Source: Ignavibacteriota bacterium
Lineage (GTDB): Bacteria > Bacteroidota > Ignavibacteria > UBA10030 > UBA6906
Length of the DNA stretch: 64,000 bases
Assembly (NCBI GenBank): GCA_016707525.1
Contig: JADJHP010000001.1
Span: forward strand, 620,001 to 684,000
Reading direction: 5' to 3'
Part shown: one piece after another, positions 8,230 to 16,228 of the stretch
Position numbering within the stretch: position 1 is the stretch's first letter
Layout: each line of letters begins with the position of its first letter
Program-made: the position numbers and the translations under genes
Notes under the pieces: model-generated
The model's database searches: none
Seen by the model: the letters and a program-made list of their open reading frames with translations, nothing else
What the model was told of the DNA's origin: nothing

Positions 8230-10715
8230 CGTGTCCGCCCTTCCACGGGCACCGGGGCCTCACCCATGAACGCAATGCCGACCGGAACATCTCCTTCCCC
8301 GCTGAGCGGCCTGACGGTCCACCGGACCGGGAAGAGCGGGCCTCCCTGTGGATCGAGCAGAGCGAACGCCACCGGCGCGGGGACCGATTCGCCGATGAGG
8401 ATGTCGCGCATCAACCCGTTCACGCGTGCGCGATCATCGGGTGCGACGCAGATGTCGATCCAGCGATGCCGCATGAGGGACCCGTGAGGGCGGCCGCAGA
8501 GCGACGCGCCGGCTTCGTTCCAGTACTGCAGCGCCCCCTGAGCGTCCAGTTCCACCACCGGAATGCGGAGCCGGTCCATGGTCTCATAGAACCGCGATTC
8601 CCATGCCCGTATCCGTGCACGCGACAGCAGTTGCTCCGTGCAGTCGCGCATGATCCCGGCCACAACGACCGTTTCATCCCTGTCGGTCCGTACGCGGCTG
8701 GATGTCCGTACGAACCGTTCCTCGCCATCCTTCGTCAGGATCCTGAATTCATACTCGCCGATCTGTCCGGTGAGGGTCCGCTCCCAATCCTCGAGGAGTC
8801 CCTGACGGTCATGGGGATGCACAAAGCGAATGAAATGCTCGCCCACGATCTCGTCCGGCGTGAATCCCGCCATGGCGATGATACGGGGGCTGATGTACGT
8901 GAAGTATCCCCGCCGATCAAGGCCAAAGACCACATCGTTCAGGTTCTCCACGAGCATGCGGAAGCGTTCTTCGGACAGGCGCAAAGCGTCTTCCACCTCA
9001 CGGCGTTCCGTGATGTCCTGCATGAGGCCATCGTACGACAGCAACATGCCGTCGGCCGAGAAATGGAGGACCGGGGTATTCTTCACCCACCGGACGACGC
9101 CGTCCTTGCGGACGATCCGGTGTTCGAGGGGTGGGGCCGGTTCCCCTGCCAGCACACGCCGGACCTGATCGAGGATCTGGGGGCGGTCGCGTTCGTCGAC
9201 CATCCGCAGCCAGAGGTGCGGATCGCGTTCGTATTCCTCCGGTGCATACCCGGTCACGTTCAGGCACCCCCCACCATGGATCGTCTCGCGCCAGTGTCCG
9301 CGCTCGAGGCGCACGGTGTACATATAGTCGGTGATCTCGGAGGTGATCCGGCGGTAGCGCTCTTCACTTTTGTACAATGCACCCACCGAGATCTGCCGTG
9401 CGAGGACGCCCGCCAGCACTTCGCCGAGCAGTTGCAGGAGGCGGAGATCCTCGCCGGCCCAGATCCGCTCTTCCTGTTCCACCACAACGCCGAAGACACC
9501 GAAGAGCCGTGTTGCGGCCGACAAGGGGAACAACAAGAGAGAACGCACGCCTTCGTCGTGCCAGAACCGGGCATCCTCGTCCGCATCCGGCGGGAGATCC
9601 ACAACGCTATGGAGACAGACGCGCTCTCCCTGGTGCAATTTGGTGAGAGCCCATGGCCAACGGGCCAGGCTCGTCCCTTTATGGTTCTGTCCGCGGACGG
9701 TGATCTCCTGTGCGGCCCACTCATGCGTTGCTTCAACGGAGGTATTCGTGATGTCGAAGAGATCGACAAAGCAACGGTCGGCACCAAGGAAGGTACCCAC
9801 GGCATCGAGGGTATGCTGCAATTCGTTCTGCAGGCGGGCATCGGGGGCATTGATCAGCCGCGCGGCGGATCCCGTGACGATGTTCTCGAGGGTGATACGG
9901 CGAACGAGGGATTCTTCCATCGTGTGCTGATCGGAGACGTCTTCGACGATGGCAACGCCACCGATCGTCCTTCCCCTCCCATCATGGAGAGGAGAGGTGC
10001 GCACCGACACCCACACCATGGAGCGGTCCGCCGGACGGTGCATCACTCCGGAGAATCTTCCGGCCTCCCCACGGAGCGTCCCCAGGAGGACACTGTGTAC
10101 CGCATGGTCGAAGATACGGGTCACGGGGATCTGGAGAAGCGAAGACAGGGGGCTGCCCGCGATGGCGGCCATGCGTTCGTTGGCATCGGTGATCGCCAGA
10201 TCTGTGCCGAAATGCACGATGCCGACGGGTGAGCGTTGGAACAGGAGCCGGTAACGCTCCTCGCTCATGCGCAGCGACTGGCCGAGGCGATGCTTGTAGA
10301 TCGCGATCTCGATCACCGTGCGCACCTCGCGCACGTCGTAGGGCTTCAGGATATAGCCCGACGGAGCGGCGTCTTTGGCCCGTTGCACGGTCGCAGCGTC
10401 GGAGAACGCGGTCGCGAAGACGACGGGGATGTCCAGCCGCTGGAAGATCTCGCTCCCCAGCGCGATACCATCCCTGTCGCTCGACAGGCCGATGTCCAGC
10501 AGGACGATATCGGGATGGAGGCGTTCGGCCTGAGCCAGGCCTTCTTCAAATGTACCTGCCGGCGTGGGAACATCATACCCGGCCTTTGTGAGGCCGAGCT
10601 GAATATCCCGTGCGACGATCTGTTCATCTTCAACGATCAGGACGCACGTCTTGCCCTGGGTCCTGATCGGCGGGTCCGTTCCGGGCCGTGTACGTGGTGT
10701 GGGAGCTTGTGCCAT
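8226..10715 (-). CDS. Receiver-PAS-GAF-PAS-PAS-PAS protein without an output domain
   Basis: An 829-residue signalling protein. A CheY-like receiver occupies about residues 20-140, with phosphoacceptor aspartate in DIVLLDIGLSSDRDG and lysine in GYILKPYD. A PAS domain follows (SEERYRLLFQRSPVGIVHF), then a GAF-like region (about 280-450) and three PAS/PAC units, the first around DYMYTVRLERGHWRE and the second at LSEERFRMLVENLNDVVFGL. The sequence ends after the last PAS: no HisKA, HATPase, GGDEF, EAL or DNA-binding domain can be seen. A TTG at 10739 with GAGGG upstream is an alternative start. It overlaps the SpoIID gene by four bases. It could be a phosphorelay adaptor or a kinase that lost its catalytic end. 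Confidence 0.85.
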   Translation of the reverse strand: MAQAPTPRTRPGTDPPIRTQGKTCVLIVEDEQIVARDIQLGLTKAGYDVPTPAGTFEEGLAQAERLHPDIVLLDIGLSSDRDGIALGSEIFQRLDIPVVFATAFSDAATVQRAKDAAPSGYILKPYDVREVRTVIEIAIYKHRLGQSLRMSEERYRLLFQRSPVGIVHFGTDLAITDANERMAAIAGSPLSSLLQIPVTRIFDHAVHSVLLGTLRGEAGRFSGVMHRPADRSMVWVSVRTSPLHDGRGRTIGGVAIVEDVSDQHTMEESLVRRITLENIVTGSAARLINAPDARLQNELQHTLDAVGTFLGADRCFVDLFDITNTSVEATHEWAAQEITVRGQNHKGTSLARWPWALTKLHQGERVCLHSVVDLPPDADEDARFWHDEGVRSLLLFPLSAATRLFGVFGVVVEQEERIWAGEDLRLLQLLGEVLAGVLARQISVGALYKSEERYRRITSEITDYMYTVRLERGHWRETIHGGGCLNVTGYAPEEYERDPHLWLRMVDERDRPQILDQVRRVLAGEPAPPLEHRIVRKDGVVRWVKNTPVLHFSADGMLLSYDGLMQDITERREVEDALRLSEERFRMLVENLNDVVFGLDRRGYFTYISPRIIAMAGFTPDEIVGEHFIRFVHPHDRQGLLEDWERTLTGQIGEYEFRILTKDGEERFVRTSSRVRTDRDETVVVAGIMRDCTEQLLSRARIRAWESRFYETMDRLRIPVVELDAQGALQYWNEAGASLCGRPHGSLMRHRWIDICVAPDDRARVNGLMRDILIGESVPAPVAFALLDPQGGPLFPVRWTVRPLSGEGDVPVGIAFMGEAPVPVEGRTR

Positions 10716-10815
10716 GACCTCTCTGATTCCGGGGTACAACGCATCCCTCTAACATACGATGCAAAGGGCTCAGGTGCAACCGTGCCGGACCCGGGACCGG
10801 CCAGCGGCCGGGAGT

Positions 10816-11991
10816 TCATGGCAGCAGATGGTATTGCCAGACGTGTCCCAGGATGCTCCCTTCCACGTGCAGGGACGTATAGTCGCGTTGCACGGTCCGT
10901 CCGTCCTTCATCCTGAGGATATCGCCATGCACGGCTTGCGCTGCGGACCGGACATCCCCTATACGGCGGACGTATCCGGGGGGATCGGCCATGAGGACGC
11001 TGGTTGCCTGGGCAAAGAATTCGCACGAGGCCCCTGCGCTCGTGCTTTCACCATCGACGTTGAACATGTGGCAGAAAGCGGAGTTCGTCAAGCGGATCCG
11101 CCCCGAGGCATCCTCGAACATGATCCCGTCATTCAGGTTCTCCACCACGAATTGCAGCTGCCGGACCGCGAGGCGGAGATCCGCCTCGGTTTGCATACGG
11201 TGCGTCACATCGTGCTCGACACACATCACGCGCATCGCGCGGTTCGGGGCGGCATGGAGGAGCATCGCGGACACCTCCACGGTCACCGGCGACCCATCCA
11301 GACGCAGGAGCGTGAGCACCCCGTCGGTCAGCGGCTCGCCGCGCATGACTCCCGCAAGCATCAGTCCCGCGCGCTCTTTCTCGTCCGGTGCGACGAGTTC
11401 AAGGGCGTGGCGGCCGACCAGTTCCCCCGGATCGGCGCACCCGTGCATGGTGGCCTTCTGGGAATTGCAGAACAGGATGTTGCCGCTCATATCGAGCGTC
11501 GCGATGCCATCCGTGGAAAGCTCGACCAGGGAACGGTACATCGCCTCGCGCTCGCGCAGCCGGCGCTCGGTCTGATGTTTATACAGCCCGATCTCGATCG
11601 CCGTACGAAGTTCTCGTTCGTCGAAGGGCTTGAGAACGAATCCAAAGGGGTCTATCGTCTTGGCACGGCGGAGCGTTGCATCGTCGGAGTAGGCACTTGC
11701 GAAGACGATGGGGATATCCTCTTCGTGGAGGATCGTCTTCGCTGCTTCGATCCCGTCCACTGCCCCCTTCAAACCGATATCCATCAGGATGAGATCGGGA
11801 TGGGTGCGGCGCACTTGCGAGAGCGCCTGATCGCCGCGCGAGACCACGCCGGTGACGATATATCCCATCTCCTCCAGGCGCCGTCGCACATCCTCTGCGA
11901 CGATCACTTCGTCCTCGACGATCATGATCGACGGTGTCGCCCGGCTGGCGGCGTTGTCAACACTTTCCAGGTCCACGGTACTCGCTGGCAT
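10816..11991 (-). CDS. Receiver-PAS-PAS protein without an output domain
   Basis: A 391-residue protein with a receiver at about residues 20-135 (phosphoacceptor in DLILMDIGLKGAVDG, lysine in FGFVLKPFDERELR) and two PAS domains (REREAMYRSLVELSTDGIAT; LQFVVENLNDGIMFEDASGR). As in its neighbour, nothing follows the PAS domains. The frame is open to 12123, but the ATG at 11991 has AGAAGGA seven bases upstream and begins just before the receiver. It lies 100 bases upstream of the longer receiver-PAS-GAF protein and has the same domain start, so the two are probably paralogues in one transcription unit. Confidence 0.83.
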   Translation of the reverse strand: MPASTVDLESVDNAASRATPSIMIVEDEVIVAEDVRRRLEEMGYIVTGVVSRGDQALSQVRRTHPDLILMDIGLKGAVDGIEAAKTILHEEDIPIVFASAYSDDATLRRAKTIDPFGFVLKPFDERELRTAIEIGLYKHQTERRLREREAMYRSLVELSTDGIATLDMSGNILFCNSQKATMHGCADPGELVGRHALELVAPDEKERAGLMLAGVMRGEPLTDGVLTLLRLDGSPVTVEVSAMLLHAAPNRAMRVMCVEHDVTHRMQTEADLRLAVRQLQFVVENLNDGIMFEDASGRIRLTNSAFCHMFNVDGESTSAGASCEFFAQATSVLMADPPGYVRRIGDVRSAAQAVHGDILRMKDGRTVQRDYTSLHVEGSILGHVWQYHLLP

Positions 11992-12191
11992 GAAGAGATC
12001 CTTCTGTGGGGGGAGACATGCCACTGCGTGCAATATACAATGCATCCCTTCGAATTCCAAGTTGCTGGCCGCTATTCGCCACGTGTGCATACATCGGTGA
12101 CGATCCGATGAGCATATCCGCAAAACCTTGCGGTTGTCGCGGGTCCTTTCTGGTATCCCGTTTGCTATCCATTCATGCAGGAATCGCTATC

Positions 12192-12428
12192 ATGACGGAG
12201 CACCAGGAAAAGGGGCCTATGGGAAGCTGGAACGGTATCGCTGATTGTCCGAAGTGCGGGAGCAAAGGGACCATGCTCGTACACGGTGAGACGAGCACAT
12301 TGGAGATCGATGGGTGTTGGGTATGCGGCTATGGGAGGGACGTGCAGGGGGCGGTGGCAGGATTCATGCCATTGCAGCATCTTCGTGTCGAGCGCAGGCG
12401 CCCCGGAGCCCAGGTATCTGGAGGTTGA
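12192..12428 (+). CDS. Small zinc-ribbon protein, function unknown
   Basis: A 78-residue ORF on the strand opposite to its neighbours. Two knuckles, CPKCG and CWVCG, 24 residues apart make a zinc ribbon. The ATG at 12192 has CAGGAA about ten bases upstream; the frame is open further up but that part looks like non-coding shadow. I do not recognise the family. A regulatory or RNA-binding role is possible, given the signalling genes around it, but nothing supports a specific one. Confidence 0.5.
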   Translation: MTEHQEKGPMGSWNGIADCPKCGSKGTMLVHGETSTLEIDGCWVCGYGRDVQGAVAGFMPLQHLRVERRRPGAQVSGG

Positions 12429-12484
12429 TGGAGCAGGAGACCACACCGCCGCCCGTGCCGGAGTTTCGTACCCGGCCACGGAGT

Positions 12485-13951
12485 CTACCGTCGTTCGCCG
12501 TCGGCCCCCGGGAGCGTGACCGTGCACCGGGCGCCCGTTGCCGGTGCCGGCATGTTGGCATACACGATCGTTCCCCCATGCTTCCGGACGATCTCGTTCG
12601 AGATCGCCAGCCCTAACCCCAGTCCGAATGAACCACTCGCTGTTTTCGTCGTGAAGTGGGCTTCGAAGATCTTCGGCAGGACATCCTCGGGGATCCCCGG
12701 TCCTGAATCCACGAAGGAGATGACCACGGTGCCTTCCTCCCCCGCCTGTGTTTGCACGGTGAGTTCTCCACGGTCGTGCATCGCATCACAGGCATTCAGG
12801 ATCACATTCGTCCACACCTGATTGATCTCGCCCGGCCGGACCTGCACAGGCGGCACATCGTCGAGCTTGAGATGCACGGTCACATTCTTCAGGCGATTCC
12901 CGAGGAGGAGAAGCGTCTCTTCGATCCCGCGCCGCACATCCACGCGTTCGACATCGTCCTTCGATTGACGGCTGTATCCCTTGAGGCTGGAGACAAGATT
13001 GCCTATCCGCGTGCTCGCGATCTCGATGTTCCGCAGGAACATCCCGATCTCGAACCACGGGATCAGCTCCCCGATGCGCTGCTCCGCGTCCGGCTGGTCA
13101 AGGCGCAGCGCATGAGAGAGCTCATCAAAATGCGCGGGTGGGATCTGCGCGAGGGTTCGTATCAGGCTGCGCCGAATCGAGGGGAACTGCCCCTCCAGAA
13201 GATTCATCCTCTCCTGTTGTGCGGCGGTGTCAGGCGTGGAACGTGCCTGCCCCAGGGCGAGCATCCGGTACGGCATCGCATTCTCCGCACCGAGGGCGTC
13301 CGGCAGCAAGGATGAGATCGTTTCCGCACCGCGCAGCAGCGCAGAAACGGGATTGTTGAGTTCATGGGCGATGCCGGCCACGAGTTGACCGAGGATCGCC
13401 ATCTTTTCCTGATGGATGAGGCGGTTCCTCGTGCTCTGCAACTCGTCCAGTGCGTGCTGCAGTTGATTGCGCTCGATCTCCACCTCGCGCGTCAGCGCTG
13501 CGACCTCAATATGGAGATTGAGGATGCGGCGGTAACGGTCGGCGAGATTCGTGATCACCAGCGATTGCAGTTGCTCCGCCAGGCCCGGCTGCTCCCGGGG
13601 GAGGACGTCGAACTCCCGGCGCTTGATCCTCATCGCCACGACATCGGTCTTTGCACGTGCCGTCGAGAAGACCTGCCCCCGTCCATAGAAGGACAGGACG
13701 CCGACGAGGTCGCCCGCCTCCAGCGTGCCGATCGCCACTTCGTCTGCCGTCGCGTATCCTTTCAGCAGCAGGACGCGACCCTCGAGAATGACGAAGAGTG
13801 CATCATTGAGATCACCCTCGCGGATCAGCAGGTCTCCATGCGTGTACGTTCGTACCGTTCCGACGGGGAGACCGTCGTTGATGGCGCTGTGAAGCGCGGC
13901 GATCGCAGGATGGTCCGCTGCGTTCTCGCCTTCGAGGAGTGTATAGGTCAT
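12485..13951 (-). CDS. Histidine kinase with N-terminal cyclic-nucleotide-binding domain
   Basis: A 488-residue cytoplasmic sensor kinase. Residues 20-130 form a cNMP-binding (CRP-like) domain (YTHGDLLIREGDLNDALFVI, LEAGDLVGVLSFYG). A coiled coil follows (about 150-185), then the dimerisation domain with the phospho-accepting H-box LVAGIAHELNNPVSALL, and the ATPase domain with N-box NVILNACDAM, G1 DSGPGIPEDVLPKIFEAHF and G2 GLGLGLAISNEIVRKHGG. No membrane segment is seen. Its ATG overlaps the stop of the receiver gene by four bases, making the two a likely partner pair. Confidence 0.92.
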   Translation of the reverse strand: MTYTLLEGENAADHPAIAALHSAINDGLPVGTVRTYTHGDLLIREGDLNDALFVILEGRVLLLKGYATADEVAIGTLEAGDLVGVLSFYGRGQVFSTARAKTDVVAMRIKRREFDVLPREQPGLAEQLQSLVITNLADRYRRILNLHIEVAALTREVEIERNQLQHALDELQSTRNRLIHQEKMAILGQLVAGIAHELNNPVSALLRGAETISSLLPDALGAENAMPYRMLALGQARSTPDTAAQQERMNLLEGQFPSIRRSLIRTLAQIPPAHFDELSHALRLDQPDAEQRIGELIPWFEIGMFLRNIEIASTRIGNLVSSLKGYSRQSKDDVERVDVRRGIEETLLLLGNRLKNVTVHLKLDDVPPVQVRPGEINQVWTNVILNACDAMHDRGELTVQTQAGEEGTVVISFVDSGPGIPEDVLPKIFEAHFTTKTASGSFGLGLGLAISNEIVRKHGGTIVYANMPAPATGARCTVTLPGADGERR

Positions 13952-14403
13952 TGTCCTTCGAGGAAGGCCCGGTAGGCATCCGGGTCCGGGGCATACTCCC
14001 GGATGTATTCACCGAGCAGGTTCCTGACCACGGCGACCAGTTCGTCCTGGTTCCAGGGCTTGCCGATATAGTAATCGAGCTTTGCGAAATTGACCGCACG
14101 AACCATCGCCTCAAGCCCGGCCTGCCCCGTGAGCAGGACCTTCCGGCAGGTTGCCGTATACGGGTCGCGGTAGAGTTCAACGAGGAATTCCACCCCCGTA
14201 TCGCCCGGCATCACATGGTCGCACAATGCGATCCCGAGTTTGTCCTTCGCCTGTTCGATCCGTGCAACACAGTCGCGGGCCTCGGCCACGGAACGCGCAG
14301 TATAGAGCGGGAACCGGTCTTCGAGCGATGCGAGGTCCTTGACGACCGCGTCAAGGACCTCGGCCTCGTCCTCAACGCAAAGAATGCAGATTCGGGATGC
14401 CAT
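13948..14403 (-). CDS. Single-domain response regulator
   Basis: A 151-residue CheY-like receiver: acidic pair in CVEDEAEV, phosphoacceptor aspartate in ALCDHVMPGDTG, threonine in VLLTGQAG and lysine in YYIGKPWNQDEL. The KPW variant is common in receivers that act with stand-alone kinases. There is no output domain. It is the first gene of the operon with the cNMP-domain kinase, with an ATGA overlap. It may relay phosphate to or from the kinase and the nearby receiver-PAS proteins, which is inference. Confidence 0.92.
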   Translation of the reverse strand: MASRICILCVEDEAEVLDAVVKDLASLEDRFPLYTARSVAEARDCVARIEQAKDKLGIALCDHVMPGDTGVEFLVELYRDPYTATCRKVLLTGQAGLEAMVRAVNFAKLDYYIGKPWNQDELVAVVRNLLGEYIREYAPDPDAYRAFLEGQ

Positions 14404-14430
14404 GGGTCAGATTCTGAGAATGTGCGGGCA

Positions 14431-14459
14431 TTGCATAAGATCTTTTAAAAACATACACT
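14431..14459 (+). promoter_or_regulatory. Candidate sigma-70 promoter for serine acetyltransferase
   Basis: -35 TTGCAT at 14431-14436, 17-base spacer, -10 TACACT at 14454-14459. It would give a leader of roughly 65 bases before the ATG at 14533. Confidence 0.5.
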
Positions 14460-14532
14460 TTTTTTGCCGGAAGTTCCACCGGAACCCACTCCGAAGGCTT
14501 GCTGTTCTATCAGGAGACAGGACACTACGACA

Positions 14533-15372
14533 ATGGATACGCATACATTCGCATCGCGACTCAAAGAACGCCGCGATTCGCACGCACTGGGGCTTCAGGT
14601 CAAGGAAAGCACCGCCCGCTTCGTCCAGGACCTCCTTGCCCTCCTCTTTCCACACTTTTGCAGGGAAGAATTCAATGATCCGGGTGAGATCTCGGCGAGG
14701 ATCACCCTGCTCCAACGGGATCTCACCCTGCTGGTCCGGCCCTTTCTGAACGACAAACCGGACATCGCTGCCGAAGCCTCGCAGAGCTTCGTTGCGGCGC
14801 TTCCCTCGATCCACGATCGGTTGTGGCTCGATGCGGCGGCGATCCACGAAGGCGACCCCGCGGCGGAAAGCATCGATGAGGTCGTGCTTGCGTATCCCGG
14901 ATTCACCGCGATCGCCATCCACCGCTTCGCACACAAGCTCTATGCTCTCGGGATCCCGGTATTCCCCCGCCTGCTCACCGAATACGCTCATCAGCTTACC
15001 GGCATTGACATCCATCCCGGCGCAACGATCGGCTCGTCGTTCGCGATCGATCATGGCACAGGCCTGGTGATCGGAGAATCAACAGTGATCGGAAACCATG
15101 TGAAGGTCTATCAGGGCGTGACGCTCGGTGCCTTGAGCGTGGACAAGAAGCTGGCGAAATCGAAGCGCCACCCGACGATCGAGGACCACGTCGTGATCTA
15201 CGCACAGGCGGTGATCCTCGGGGGCGCGACGACGGTGGGCCATCACAGCATCATCGGTGGGAATGTCTGGCTCACGGAGAGCGTCCCGCCCTACTCCTTT
15301 GTTCAGGTAGAGCACAGGACGCTCGTCCGCTCACAGACGGATCCGGGGTTGAACGGTACGTACGTCATCTGA
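14533..15372 (+). CDS. cysE: Serine O-acetyltransferase
   Basis: CysE acetylates serine with acetyl-CoA to give O-acetylserine, the acceptor for sulfide in cysteine synthesis. The C-terminal half is the left-handed beta helix: GIDIHPGATIGSSFAIDHG, VIGNHVKVYQGVTLGA and HPTIEDHVVIYAQAVILGG. The N-terminal helical domain is present, so the protein (279 residues) is full length and of the EpsC-like longer type. The frame opens earlier with a TTG at 14464, but the ATG at 14533 is the first convincing start. It is divergent from the receiver gene. No cysteine synthase gene is adjacent. Confidence 0.92.
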   Translation: MDTHTFASRLKERRDSHALGLQVKESTARFVQDLLALLFPHFCREEFNDPGEISARITLLQRDLTLLVRPFLNDKPDIAAEASQSFVAALPSIHDRLWLDAAAIHEGDPAAESIDEVVLAYPGFTAIAIHRFAHKLYALGIPVFPRLLTEYAHQLTGIDIHPGATIGSSFAIDHGTGLVIGESTVIGNHVKVYQGVTLGALSVDKKLAKSKRHPTIEDHVVIYAQAVILGGATTVGHHSIIGGNVWLTESVPPYSFVQVEHRTLVRSQTDPGLNGTYVI

Positions 15373-15392
15373 AACGGAAGACCCTGCCCTGC

Positions 15393-16060
15393 CTAGAGCC
15401 TGAACGAAAGCCCCACCATGAACATCGGCTGGATCTTCGGCTGGTTGACAGCGCTATCGGCCTCCCTGAAGGTGAATCCTTCCCGGTCGTTCACATTGTC
15501 TCCATCCGGCCCGTACGACGTGTCGTGCCCCGTGAGCACGGCGTTCGGGTAGTAGTCAAGCCCCGCACTCAACGTGAGGCCCATGATCCGTCCCATCGGA
15601 AAGGTTGACCGCAGGCCCGTTCCCACTCCCCATTGGTTGCTGATGATCTCGAAATCCTCGTTGCCGCCGACGTAGATGAACTCGCCTGTGAAGAGTGAAC
15701 GCCTGACCCCCAGATAGAATTGCGCGTTCTGAAGTCCCAGCCACCTCACCGGGAACAAGAAGTCCAGGTGAAAGCCCCATATCCAACCGGATTTGTCGGG
15801 GGTACCGTTCGTCGCGTCATTGATGAAGATCTTGCGAACATCGAGTGCCCGTCCGGGATCGAGGCGGATGTGTGTGATGCCGAGTTCGATCGCGAGGGGA
15901 AATCCCTGGGCGAAGTTCCCTACGCTGCCGGCGACACGGAATCCTGCCCCGCCCTTGTACCCTCCAAGCGTCGTGAGATGGTGAAGTCTTCGGCGGAGGA
16001 ACTCCCTGCCCCCAGCAACGTAAGCGCGATCAAAGCGAGACCCAGAACGGCTCTCTTCAT
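15393..16060 (-). pseudogene. Small outer-membrane barrel protein, frameshifted
   Basis: The first frame starts with ATG at 16060 (GGAGG ten bases upstream) and gives a clear signal peptide, MKRAVLGLALIALTLLGAG then SSSAED, but reaches a stop at 15920. The second frame continues as LTTLGGYKGGAGFRVAGSVG, then WIWGFHLDFLFPVRWLGL, and ends in the barrel-like GLSFRL at 15393. Joining them needs one extra base near 15985 and gives 222 residues, a sensible eight-strand barrel with terminal aromatic residue. No family recognised. It converges on cysE 20 bases away. I think the break is a single-base error rather than decay because the downstream frame is free of stops and well conserved in style. 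Confidence 0.7.
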
Positions 16061-16228
16061 GAGTACTGCCTCCCTACACAGTGTCGGTTGGATGTCGGGC
16101 GCTCGCAGCTCGCCACTGAGGGAAAAGGTAGTGAATTCACCTCGCTTTGGAAATCGGACAAACACAGTATTCTTCTAGTATCTTTTCCCTAGCCCCGATC
16201 TCCAGACATCCCCGTCACGGGCAACGGC

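Noticed and set aside
8217..10232. 671-codon plus-strand ORF opposite the receiver-PAS gene
   Set aside because: Typical GC-rich antisense shadow; the minus strand carries clear domains.
12006..12191. Upstream extension of the zinc-ribbon ORF
   Set aside because: The sequence is the reverse of the receiver gene leader; the ATG at 12192 has the better ribosome-binding site.
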